A stretch of 64,000 nt of DNA, from positions 62,001 to 126,000 of the forward strand of contig NZ_SCRH01000038.1 of assembly GCF_004298145.1 (NCBI RefSeq), read 5' to 3'. Numbering within the stretch: the first letter of the stretch is position 1; each line of letters begins with the position of its first letter. The position numbers were made by a program, and so were the translations under genes. The DNA is from Mycobacterium sp. (GTDB taxonomy: Bacteria > Actinomycetota > Actinomycetes > Mycobacteriales > Mycobacteriaceae). The notes beneath the pieces were generated by a model. The model was not told the DNA's origin, did not search any database, and saw only the letters and a list, made by a program, of their open reading frames with translations. Shown here piece by piece: positions 56,133-63,931 of the stretch.

Positions 56133-57635
56133 GTGGTCACGTTTGGGACGGTCCATAACTGGGACCCGGGAACCGGGTCGGTCATTTCTTGGCATGCGAC
56201 ACCGGCAGCGCACCACAAAGCGCGACTGGCACCATTAAGTGACGTTCCGGCAAGTTATCAGCAGGTTCAGCACCTTCGGCGATTCAGCGAACAGGCAACC
56301 CGCGGACTGGATATGACGCGTCTGAACGTCGGCGCCTGGGATATGCCCGGCATCTGCGATGTCCCCACCATGACCGAGGCGATCAACGCACACCTTCGTC
56401 GGCACGACACCTACCACAGCTGGTTCGAGTATCGAGCGCGCGGGCGCATCATCCGGCACACCTTCAGCGATCCAGCTGACATCGAATTTTCGCCGCTGGA
56501 GCGGGGCGAAATGACGCCAACCGAACTGCGGGCCCACATATTGGCCACACCGAGTCCGCTGCGGTGGGACTGCTTTACCTTCGGAGTTGTCCAGCACGCG
56601 GATCACTTCACGTTCTACATGAGCGCCGACGATCTGGTCATCGATGGGATGTCGGTCGGCGTGATCTTCCTCGAAATCCATTCCATGTACTCCGCGTTGG
56701 TGGGCGGCGGAGTTCCAGTGGAGCTGCCCGAGCCGGCCAGCTATCACGATTACTGCGGCCGGCAGCACCAGCACACCGCAGCCCTGACTCTGCAGTCCCC
56801 GCAAGTGCGCAAGTGGATTCGGTTCGCCGAAAATAACGGGGGAACTCTACCGAGTTTCCCGTTGCCACTTGGTGTTCCGTCGGTGCCGTGCGGGAGCGGC
56901 GTGGCCGTCATACCGCTCATGGACGAGGATCAGGCAGAGCGGTTCGAGACCGTTTGCACGAATCTGGGTGCCCGCTTCAGTGGTGGTGTGTTTGCAGGTG
57001 CCGCGTTCGCCGAATACGAGCTGATCGGGACGGAGACGTACTACGGAATCACGCCATACGACACCCGCAGCACACCAGCCGAATTCGTAACGCCGGGCTG
57101 GTTCGCCAGCTTCATCCCGGTTACCGTCCCAGTCGCAGGAGCATCTTTTGGCGACGCGGTCGCCGCCGCGCAGGCTTCATTTGATTCGGGAATTGACTTG
57201 GCGGATGTTCCCTTTGAGCGAGTCCTCGAGCTGGCGTCTTTCGGAGGGCGGATCAGAAAGCCCGCAGGCAATGTCCATATGCTGTCGTATGCCGACGCAC
57301 GGGCGATTCCGCTCAGTTCTCAATGGGACGACTTGAATGCCGGTATCTACGGCGACGGCAGATCGTCGGATGGCGTGCGTATGTGGGTAAACCGGTTCGA
57401 GGACGAGACCACGTTGACGGTCGCATTTCCGCAGAATCCGGTCGCCCGTGATTCAGTCGAGCGATACATCCGGGCACTTAAGACCACGTGCCTTCGCGTC
57501 GCGGCACACGGCGCCACCGTGGTACCCAACCGGCGGCGCCGAGCGGCGGCGCTCAATGCGTCGGCCGCCGGATCGGCCGCGAACCGTGCTGACGGCGCTG
57601 GTCGTCTGGTGCAAAGCGTGGGTCTCTACCTATAA
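56133..57635 (+). CDS. PapA-like acyltransferase (condensation domain) with altered catalytic motif
   Basis: A 500-residue protein of the polyketide-associated acyltransferase family. It opens in the family style (GTVHNWDPGTGSVISWHATPAAHHKARLAPLSDVPASYQQVQHLRRF) and shows HFTFYMSADDLVIDGMSVGVIFLEIH, the HxxxDG motif region. The expected catalytic His is Asp167 (codon GAT, one base from CAT); Asp171 and Gly172 are kept. PapA enzymes acylate trehalose or glycolipids. The late C-terminal DFGWG-like motif is not obvious. It may be inactive, or use another mechanism. GTG start with GAGGAGG upstream. Set in an AT-richer region with mobile-like context. Confidence 0.85.
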   Translation: MVTFGTVHNWDPGTGSVISWHATPAAHHKARLAPLSDVPASYQQVQHLRRFSEQATRGLDMTRLNVGAWDMPGICDVPTMTEAINAHLRRHDTYHSWFEYRARGRIIRHTFSDPADIEFSPLERGEMTPTELRAHILATPSPLRWDCFTFGVVQHADHFTFYMSADDLVIDGMSVGVIFLEIHSMYSALVGGGVPVELPEPASYHDYCGRQHQHTAALTLQSPQVRKWIRFAENNGGTLPSFPLPLGVPSVPCGSGVAVIPLMDEDQAERFETVCTNLGARFSGGVFAGAAFAEYELIGTETYYGITPYDTRSTPAEFVTPGWFASFIPVTVPVAGASFGDAVAAAQASFDSGIDLADVPFERVLELASFGGRIRKPAGNVHMLSYADARAIPLSSQWDDLNAGIYGDGRSSDGVRMWVNRFEDETTLTVAFPQNPVARDSVERYIRALKTTCLRVAAHGATVVPNRRRRAAALNASAAGSAANRADGAGRLVQSVGLYL

Positions 57636-57727
57636 CGAAGGCGCGCGGCGAGACTCCCGACACTGATCGCGTTCCCTGGATGGCTGAGACGAGCGCCGGG
57701 GCGCCCCGACCGGCGGCACAAAATGGC

Positions 57728-57760
57728 CTATTCACACAAAATAGACAAAACGGCTAAAAT
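57728..57760 (+). promoter_or_regulatory. Promoter and operator-like repeat of the Phd-zeta module
   Basis: TTCACA (57731-57736) and TAAAAT (57755-57760) are 18 bp apart, and CTATT-N7-AATAG (57728-57744) overlaps the -35, where an antitoxin could bind for autoregulation. The ATG at 57792 follows, with AAGGAGGGG between. Confidence 0.5.
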
Positions 57761-57791
57761 GGCGGGTGTGCAGACCAAGGAGGGGAGCGCC

Positions 57792-58148
57792 ATGTCCACC
57801 GTCTCGTTCCGCAACCGTGACGGCAAGCTGGTCGATGTCCCGTCGGTGACCGCCAGCCGCCTCAAAAACGAGTTCGGCACCGTCTTCGATGAGGCCGCGG
57901 TCAGCGGCGCGGTGGTGATCACCAAGCACAACACCCCCAGGGCGGTGTTGCTGTCGTACGCCGAATTCGAGGCTCTGACCGCCTCGGCCACACCCGCGCT
58001 CGAGGACCTCAGTGAGCGATTCGACGAGCTGCTGGCCACCATGCAGACACCAAAAGCCAAGGCCGGAGTCGCGGCGGCGTTCGACGCCGCACCCGAGGAG
58101 CTGGGCGCCGCCGCGGTGAAGGCGGCGCGCACCGCGCGGCTGCGCTGA
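57792..58148 (+). CDS. Phd/YefM-type antitoxin
   Basis: A 118-residue protein. The N-terminal half is the Phd fold: VPSVTASRLKNEFGTVFDEAAVSGAVVITKHNTPRAVLLSYAEFEALT, which binds DNA. The C-terminal helical half (LEDLSERFDELLATMQTPKAKAGVAAAFDAAPEELGAAAVKAARTARLR) should bind the toxin. A strong ribosome site precedes ATG 57792. It lies 12 bp upstream of a zeta-like kinase, so the two form a toxin-antitoxin unit with a non-standard antitoxin. Confidence 0.87.
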   Translation: MSTVSFRNRDGKLVDVPSVTASRLKNEFGTVFDEAAVSGAVVITKHNTPRAVLLSYAEFEALTASATPALEDLSERFDELLATMQTPKAKAGVAAAFDAAPEELGAAAVKAARTARLR

Positions 58149-58160
58149 CCCTGCGCGCCC

Positions 58161-58814
58161 ATGGGTCGCACGACAACGATGCCGGCACAGATACACGTGT
58201 TGGCAGGCGTGAACGGCGTCGGCAAGAGCAGCGTCGTCGGCGCGACGATCCGCGATAAGGGCGGCGAGTACTACAACCCCGACGAGGCCGCACGGGCGAT
58301 CATGGCGGCCAACCCCGGACTGGGCCAGACCGAGGCCAACGCGGCGGCGTGGGACCGGGGCCGGACGCTGCTGCAACGGGCGATTGACCAGGGCCTCGAT
58401 TTCACCTTTGAGACCACACTCGGCGGCAACACGATGCCGGGGCTGCTAGCCGAGGCCGCCCGGCGTGGCATCGAGGTCTGCGTCTTCTATGTCGGGCTGG
58501 ACAGCGCCGATACCTGCATCGAACGGGTGCGACAACGGGTCCACGCCGGCGGGCATGACATTTCGGAAGCCGACATCCGCCGTCGCTACCGCCACAGCCT
58601 GATCAACCTCGTGAAATTGCTACCGCTGCTCACCGAGCTGCGGGTGTATGACAACTCGGCGACCGCCGATCCCGCGGCCGGGCAGGCGCCGAGGCCCGTC
58701 TTGGTGTTGCACATGGACCGCGGCCGCATCGTCGGGCCCTCCGATTTGATCTCCACACCGGCCTGGGCCAGGCCCGTCGTCGCGGCCGCACTGGAGCTCG
58801 CAGCGAGGACGTAA
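58161..58814 (+). CDS. Zeta-type toxin kinase
   Basis: A 217-residue P-loop kinase of the zeta toxin/AAA group. The Walker A motif is GVNGVGKSS at residues 16-24, a substrate arginine/glutamate region follows (YYNPDEAARAIMAANPGLGQTEANAAAWDRG), then DFTFETTLGGNTM and the later RRRYRHSLINLVKLLPL. Zeta toxins phosphorylate UDP-N-acetylglucosamine, poisoning cell-wall synthesis. The start may be 58161 or 58179. Neighbouring Phd-type antitoxin should neutralise it. Confidence 0.87.
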   Translation: MGRTTTMPAQIHVLAGVNGVGKSSVVGATIRDKGGEYYNPDEAARAIMAANPGLGQTEANAAAWDRGRTLLQRAIDQGLDFTFETTLGGNTMPGLLAEAARRGIEVCVFYVGLDSADTCIERVRQRVHAGGHDISEADIRRRYRHSLINLVKLLPLLTELRVYDNSATADPAAGQAPRPVLVLHMDRGRIVGPSDLISTPAWARPVVAAALELAART

Positions 58815-58962
58815 CCGGGAACCCGTTTCGGGTCTCTCGCGCCCCTACTCGGCGACCGAAACTCGCTGGGGAGCTAACTGTTCGCAATTTGCCGCGATGG
58901 TCTTGACCTCGATGCCCCGGCTCGGTTCGATAATGCATAGACCACGAGGGAAAGGTCCGCAA

Positions 58963-59274
58963 ATGAAGGTATTCGTTCGCCGTCTTGTTCCCGCCGTCAT
59001 GATGGCGTTCGCGTCGATGGCAGCCGTGACGATCGCGACGCCGGCGGTCAGCAAGGCCGACTGCGCCGACGGCGAGTGGTGGGACCCCACCGGGAAGGTC
59101 TGCCGGCCGCTCGGGGTCGGGCCACAACCCCTGGCGTGCGACCCCGGTCAGTGGTGGGACCCGACGGCCAATGTATGCCGGCCACTCGGTGTCGGACCAC
59201 AACCGCTCGCATGCGACGACGGCTGGTGGTGGGATCCGGGCGCCAACGTATGCCGTCCGCCGGCCGGCCAGTAG
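58963..59274 (+). CDS. Secreted small protein with three WWDP repeats
   Basis: A 103-residue protein: a Sec signal (LVPAVMMAFASMAAVTIATPAVSKA), then three 25-residue repeats of the form C-x2-G-x-WWDP-x3-VCRPLGVGPQPLA, the last cut short. Each repeat starts at a cysteine and holds a second one in VCRP, so each likely closes a disulfide loop. DNA repeats begin at 59062, 59137 and 59212. No known domain. GAGGGAAAGG precedes ATG 58963. Function unknown; perhaps a secreted binding or stress factor. Confidence 0.78.
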   Translation: MKVFVRRLVPAVMMAFASMAAVTIATPAVSKADCADGEWWDPTGKVCRPLGVGPQPLACDPGQWWDPTANVCRPLGVGPQPLACDDGWWWDPGANVCRPPAGQ

Positions 59275-59528
59275 CAACACATGGCTTGCGGCGGGTCGCT
59301 TAATAGGCGATAGCGATCCTTGAACGCAAGCAACCGAGCAACACAAGCTCCGGCGCGTCGCGTTCATCTGTCATGAGGTAGGCGACGCGGCGGCCCGCGG
59401 TCCGGCACGGGGCTTTGATAAATGTCTGCCGCACGCACGTGCCGTTACTGTCGCGCCGCCGTCACATATCGGTGCCCAATTCCGTCTAGCGATCAAGGAC
59501 GAGAAGAAAGTTTTGTCGGAAGGGCAGC

Positions 59529-60350
59529 ATGATGAATCGCTTGAGTACGCCGGCGCGGATCTACCTGGTCGCCGTGACAGCGGTTATGGGGATCGTTACC
59601 GCTGGGATTGGGATCTGGTGCTTGATCGATCCGAATTCATTCGCCGATTCCGTCGGGTTTCAGGCGCATCGGCACTTCGTGCATGACGTCGGTGCGTTCC
59701 AGCTCGGTCTGGGCATCACGCTGCTTCTTGCACTGATCTGGGCCGACGCGTTGGCTACCGCGCTCGCCGGATTCATCGTGGCGAACACCGTGCACACAGT
59801 GAACCACTTTGTCGATCTCGACGTGGGTGGTTCACCCGCGCAAGCGTGGATCCTCGGTGCGGTGTCGGTAGCGCTGGTCCTGGCGTTCGTGCTGCGGCTC
59901 CGCCAACTCGGCTATGTGCTGGGCGCCGTTGGCACGGCAACCGATTCGACGTTGGCGCCGTTCGTGCGGCAGAAGACGATCTCGCTCACCACCTTTCGTA
60001 AGAACGGCGCCCCAGGCTCCAGCCCGGTCAGCATCGTGGTGGACGGAGATCGCGCCTACTTTCGGAGTTTCGAACGGGCGATCAAAGTGCGCCGGATTCG
60101 GCGTAATCCGAACGTCGAATTCGGGGCGGCGACGGCGTTGGGCAAACCGACAGGATCAACCCTGTCCGGCGCCGTGCGTCTGCTAGATGGGGCTGAATAT
60201 TCAAAGGTGGGATGTCTGCTGCGGCAGAAGTATCCGTTCCTGCACGGTGTGTTGGTGCCGTTGGTACACCGGGTCATGCGGCCCAAGTACGGCCGCACCA
60301 TACACGTCGCGTTGACCCCGTTGCCTGAGTCTCGCGCTGACAGAGGCTGA
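59529..60350 (+). CDS. Membrane-anchored PPOX/F420-dependent enzyme-like fusion
   Basis: A 273-residue fusion protein. Residues 1-130 contain four TM helices (YLVAVTAVMGIVTAGIGIWCL, AFQLGLGITLLLALIWADALATALAGFIVANTVHT and ILGAVSVALVLAFVLRL), similar to DUF4345. Residues 140-270 form a PPOX/split-barrel domain with FVRQKTISLTTFRKNGAPGSSPVSIVVDGDRAYFRSFERAIKVRRIRRNPNVEF and LRQKYPFLHGVLVPLVHRVMRPK, resembling Rv2061c-type F420-linked proteins. The soluble forms are normally separate. It may tether F420-dependent chemistry to the membrane. GGAAGGGCAGC precedes the ATG. Confidence 0.82.
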   Translation: MMNRLSTPARIYLVAVTAVMGIVTAGIGIWCLIDPNSFADSVGFQAHRHFVHDVGAFQLGLGITLLLALIWADALATALAGFIVANTVHTVNHFVDLDVGGSPAQAWILGAVSVALVLAFVLRLRQLGYVLGAVGTATDSTLAPFVRQKTISLTTFRKNGAPGSSPVSIVVDGDRAYFRSFERAIKVRRIRRNPNVEFGAATALGKPTGSTLSGAVRLLDGAEYSKVGCLLRQKYPFLHGVLVPLVHRVMRPKYGRTIHVALTPLPESRADRG

Positions 60351-60410
60351 TTGACTCGACGGACGAAGGTCAGCCGCATTCGGCCACGCGAAACCCTATG
60401 GCGCAGAGGA

Positions 60411-61121
60411 CTAAAGGTGACTCACAGCAAAATCCGCACCCTGGTCGACCATGCCGTTCGCCGCATACAGCGTGTGAACGATGCCGGGCGGCCCCGGAGG
60501 AGCGCCATTACAAATCGTGTCATCGGCCGCGCACAACTGGATGGTCTTGGCCGCGTACAGCGGGCCGATCGTGATGGGCGGTGCGCCGGCACCGCGCAAG
60601 AACTCGTTGGAGGGAGTTCCGAACAGGACCACCGCGGCCACATGATTGGCCACCGCCGGTGGCAACGGCTGAGGTACGTAGGACACGAACTCCTGTGGCA
60701 CTTCCTTCGGTACGGCCGCCGACGTGACGAAGCCGGACACGGCGGCGCCTTGGGAATACCCACCGAGCACCACTCTGGTATTCGGACAATTCGACGCCGT
60801 GGATTCAACGTGAGCGCCGGCGTCCCTAATCCCGTCCACGAAGGTTCTCGCGAAATCGATACCTCCGTTGAAGTCACCGCTCGCCTCATAGTTGACCGGA
60901 TAGACGCCCACCGACTTGCCGCCGACCCGTGCCCCGAGCGCATCGACGAACGCCTGCCCGACTCCGCCGACCCCGGGCGGCTCGCCCGTACCTCGGGCAA
61001 ACACCACTTCGACGTCGGGGCACGGCTCGGCGGACGCGGCCGGGGCGGCCAGGCCCACCATCGACGCCCCAGCTGCCACCGCGGCAGTTGCGAAAAAACG
61101 GGCAAATCTTCGCACGCTCAT
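60411..61121 (-). CDS. Secreted cutinase family protein (Culp-like)
   Basis: A 236-residue cutinase with a Sec signal (ATAAVAAGASMVGLAAPAASA). Catalytic segments are CPDVEVVFARGTGEPPGVGGVGQAF, the elbow LGGYSQGAAV, aspartate in CAADDTICNGA and histidine in GIVHTLYAANGMVDQGADFAVSHL. A central insert with PKEVPQEFVSYVPQPLPP is present, lacking in the paralog at 45953. Converges on the fusion gene upstream. Third cutinase in the window. Confidence 0.93.
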   Translation of the reverse strand: MSVRRFARFFATAAVAAGASMVGLAAPAASAEPCPDVEVVFARGTGEPPGVGGVGQAFVDALGARVGGKSVGVYPVNYEASGDFNGGIDFARTFVDGIRDAGAHVESTASNCPNTRVVLGGYSQGAAVSGFVTSAAVPKEVPQEFVSYVPQPLPPAVANHVAAVVLFGTPSNEFLRGAGAPPITIGPLYAAKTIQLCAADDTICNGAPPGPPGIVHTLYAANGMVDQGADFAVSHL

Positions 61122-61398
61122 CGCCTGCGAATGCCCAGCCGTCAGCTAGTCGAAACCATCTCCTGTATGGCAGGTGCCGCTGGCTTTGGGACCGGCTGTG
61201 CCGTGCGGCCTCGAGGGCACATCTGCATCGCTCTGACGAGCGCGACATCACATCCATGGCATCGAGTGGACGTGCGTCGTAGGTGTGCGGCACCTATCGG
61301 AAGTCGCGTCCTGGGCGATCCGGCCGTCACCGGTGTCGTAGGCGCCGATCCGCCAACGGAACGAGCATCGGATTCGCCACGCCCTACGGGAGGCTCGG

Positions 61399-62064
61399 TC
61401 AGTCTGGCTCTTTGGTCACGCCGTAGATGAGCATGCGGGCCGCTTCCTCGATTTGTCGTTTCTTTCCCGGTCGGCGTGCGCCGGACGAGAAAAGCCAGTC
61501 GTCGAGCAGAACCATCGAGAGGATTGACCCGACGGCGAAGGCGACGGCAACGGGTTCGTCCATCGCCCGCAAATGCCGGGCGGCACCGTGCTCTTGGAGA
61601 TTCCGCTGAATGCCAGCGAGACTGTCGGCGATCTGGGCGCTGACGGTCGCTGCCACTTCGGCGAGTGCGGGTTCGCCACCTTTGACGCGTGCGGCAATCA
61701 ACGTTCGCATCAGTTCTTGGTGTTCGTAGGCGACATCATGGAAGCCCTTCGCAAACGCTCGGCCGATCTCCAGTATGTCCAGGTCGGAGGTGAGTCGCGC
61801 ATCCCACTCTTTGGTCCAGCTGTCGACGAACTCGGTGAATGGCTGCAGAACAGTGGTTTTGAAGAGTTCAGCCTTTGTCGCGAAGTGCCTGTAGAGGACT
61901 GACTCGCTTACTCCGGCCGCGTCGGCGATCTGACGAGTGGCTGTCCCGTGGTAACCATTCGTGGAGAAAAGATGATGCGCGGCTTGCAGTATCAGGGACC
62001 GAACCTCGTCGGGTGGTCTGCGACCGGCGCGCCGGCGCCTCGTCACCTCGTCGTTCGTGGTCAC
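61399..62064 (-). CDS. TetR/AcrR family transcriptional regulator
   Basis: A 221-residue regulator. The N-terminal HTH is AAHHLFSTNGYHGTATRQIADAAGVSESVLYRHFATKAELFKTTVL; the rest is a helical ligand pocket, with a C-terminal tail of about 30 residues. It lies downstream of the four-TM protein gene (62462) on the same strand, so it may control that gene, but distance is 397 bp. Ligand unknown. Confidence 0.9.
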   Translation of the reverse strand: MTTNDEVTRRRRAGRRPPDEVRSLILQAAHHLFSTNGYHGTATRQIADAAGVSESVLYRHFATKAELFKTTVLQPFTEFVDSWTKEWDARLTSDLDILEIGRAFAKGFHDVAYEHQELMRTLIAARVKGGEPALAEVAATVSAQIADSLAGIQRNLQEHGAARHLRAMDEPVAVAFAVGSILSMVLLDDWLFSSGARRPGKKRQIEEAARMLIYGVTKEPD

Positions 62065-62461
62065 TGCGATCGCCTCCGTCGTGATCGTTCCCTCCCTGCC
62101 AACGACTCAATCTAACCGCTGTTCGGCGCTCCACTTGGGTAACAGCCATCTTTAAGACCTGGTGCAACACCAATATCGTTGGCATTTCCACATGTTCGCC
62201 GCTGACACGGGGTTATCGGTCAGAGGATGGTCGCGGCCTCTTGGGCAGTGAGCACACCAACCAGCATTGGATGCGAGCGGGCCGCTGCGCCGGGGGGAAC
62301 GCGAATGCACCCGCCTCGAACATGATCGTGATCCACAACGAACCCAGCGCGATCTCCCACGTTGGCTTCGTTCTGAGACCCGACTGATTCCGTCAGCCAC
62401 GACCGAGTCGTCTTTCTTGTTGCTCGACTGGTATGAGTCGTTGAAGGTTGGGGCCGGCTGC
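62065..62461. other. 397-bp intergenic region
   Basis: Lies between the TetR and four-TM genes. It has no convincing ORF and no strong repeat. The AT-richer part near 62150-62220 may hold the TetR promoter. Nothing further can be supported. Confidence 0.5.
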
Positions 62462-63241
62462 TTACCCGGTCGCCGAATCCGGTGTGAGCGCCGCAATTTG
62501 CCGGTTCAAATTCTTGTGGATCACGTACGTCATAGCGCTGAACCAGACGGCGAATGCCCCGATCGGCACATAGATGCCCATCACGCCATTCCAGGCGAAG
62601 GGACCGCTCTTGAAAAACGTGACTGTCCCGGCGGGCAGGATGAGCATGGCGACCCAGAGGTTGAGGTAGCCCAACCAACGTGGAAGGACCGGTTCGCTGT
62701 TCCGGTCGATGAAGATCGCGACCGCGATGGCGATAAGTTGTACAAACAGCGACCAGATCACCGTCATGAACACGATCCAGCTGACGTCGTGGATCGTCTC
62801 GGTGATCGGTGCCGGTCGTTCGTCGACACGGAAGCTGACCCCCAGCCACATTGCAATCGGACTGATGAACTCGAGGGACAACAACGCACAGGACACCATC
62901 TGGACATCGGCCAGCATTCGGGCGCCGTCGATGCGCCTCAGCTGCCCAGAGACCGCACATGCGAACGGCACCAGCAGGGCAGAACCAAACATCGCCAACA
63001 CCAACCCGACCTTGATGGCAATGGCGTGGTCCTCATACAGCCGCACGAGGGCTTCGGGACTGGCGGACGGTGCCGACGGGGGGATGAAGCCAGCAACGAG
63101 GACGAACGCGCCCAACCACACAACAATCATGCCGAGCCCGCCGTAAAGCAGGACTCGCTGCACCTTCATCTCCATCACGCTTGCCTCCGGCGGAGGCGAA
63201 CCTGTTGCAGCACTCGACATATGGCGTGGAATGACGGTCAC
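62462..63241 (-). CDS. Multi-TM membrane protein of unknown function
   Basis: A 259-residue protein with five or six TM segments, including RVLLYGGLGMIVVWLGAFVLVAGFI, HAIAIKVGLVLAMFGSALLVPFACAV, VSWIVFMTVIWSLFVQLIAIAVAIFI and WLGYLNLWVAMLILPAGTVTFF. The GTG at 63241 is chosen because AGGAG lies six bases upstream; ATG 63220 is in the same frame. No family is recognised. It is flanked upstream by an inverted repeat that may be an operator, and downstream by a TetR gene. Confidence 0.75.
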   Translation of the reverse strand: MTVIPRHMSSAATGSPPPEASVMEMKVQRVLLYGGLGMIVVWLGAFVLVAGFIPPSAPSASPEALVRLYEDHAIAIKVGLVLAMFGSALLVPFACAVSGQLRRIDGARMLADVQMVSCALLSLEFISPIAMWLGVSFRVDERPAPITETIHDVSWIVFMTVIWSLFVQLIAIAVAIFIDRNSEPVLPRWLGYLNLWVAMLILPAGTVTFFKSGPFAWNGVMGIYVPIGAFAVWFSAMTYVIHKNLNRQIAALTPDSATG

Positions 63242-63405
63242 GGCGTCTCCTCGATGTATGGAATTGCTATGGCCCGACTTGTCGTTGCCGGCGCCGGCTC
63301 TCGTGTACGTCCCGCAACAAGTTACGCAGCGAGACACAGTTCGCGTCGTGCACTACTCGCGCTAACGGCAAAATAGCTGAGGCACACATTCATTCACCAT
63401 TAGTC

Positions 63406-63442
63406 AGTAGTGATACCCCCGGTAATAAGAGGCATCACTACT
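63406..63442. promoter_or_regulatory. Inverted repeat in the divergent region before the MazEF-type genes
   Basis: AGTAGTGAT (63406-63414) and ATCACTACT (63434-63442) form 9-bp arms, 19 bp apart. The region between is AT-rich (GGTAATAAGAGG), suited to promoter use. It may control the membrane protein, the downstream antitoxin, or both. Confidence 0.5.
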
Positions 63443-63623
63443 TAGAGTATTACGGTCTCAAAATGTATGTGAGCTGCGTCGCGTTGTCAACAAGCAGAGG
63501 GAAAAATGGCGTTGCGACAGCGGCCCTTGTTCAACCTGCCTACACACCGGGGGTCGACGCACGCAGCGGCGGTGGTGGCCGATTCTCCAAAGGACTACCT
63601 GCCACATCCGGGTCCGCGAAATA

Positions 63624-63890
63624 ATGACAACGCACCCTTTGCTGGACACAAGAGACGGTCCACAATCGGCCGATTGTCTACATTTCGTCTACACCGAGTA
63701 CACGGCAGCGGAAACCACCACCGTCCGAGTCCGCCGACCCGACTCTGAGCGGCTCCAATCTCTGGCCAGGGCGCGTCAAACCACCGTTGTCGACGTCGTT
63801 CATGCAGCCATCGATGCCTTGGAACAGCAGGAGTTCCTCCGCGAACTCAACGGGGATTACCAGCGCCTGCGCAACGACCCCGAACTGTGA
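63624..63890 (+). CDS. MazE-like ribbon-helix-helix antitoxin, probably truncated
   Basis: An 88-residue protein. The RHH motif is TTVRVRRPDSERLQSLARARQTTVVDVVHAAIDALEQQEF, followed by a toxin-binding tail LRELNGDYQRLRNDPEL that stops at a TGA (63888-63890). In the same frame the sequence continues EQYLAERNEWDAQA to TGA at 63933-63935, which overlaps the toxin start. TGG to TGA at the first stop would explain the loss of the last 15 residues. The start is set at ATG 63624; a short untypical N-terminus of about 30 residues precedes the RHH. Confidence 0.72.
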   Translation: MTTHPLLDTRDGPQSADCLHFVYTEYTAAETTTVRVRRPDSERLQSLARARQTTVVDVVHAAIDALEQQEFLRELNGDYQRLRNDPEL

Positions 63891-63931
63891 GAGCAGTACC
63901 TGGCCGAGCGCAACGAGTGGGACGCCCAGGC

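Noticed and set aside
57636..58962. Mobile element carrying the toxin-antitoxin pair
   Set aside because: No transposase, integrase, terminal repeats or tRNA attachment site was found next to it.
62220..62960. A minus-strand ORF running across the end of the four-TM gene
   Set aside because: It is out of frame with the TM segments of the better-supported membrane protein and shows no domain.
63506..63748. An 80-codon ORF with a good ribosome site overlapping the antitoxin
   Set aside because: No recognisable domain, and it overlaps the RHH frame for more than 120 bp. The ribosome site GAGGGAAAA is real-looking, so a short leader peptide cannot be excluded, but a gene call is not supported.
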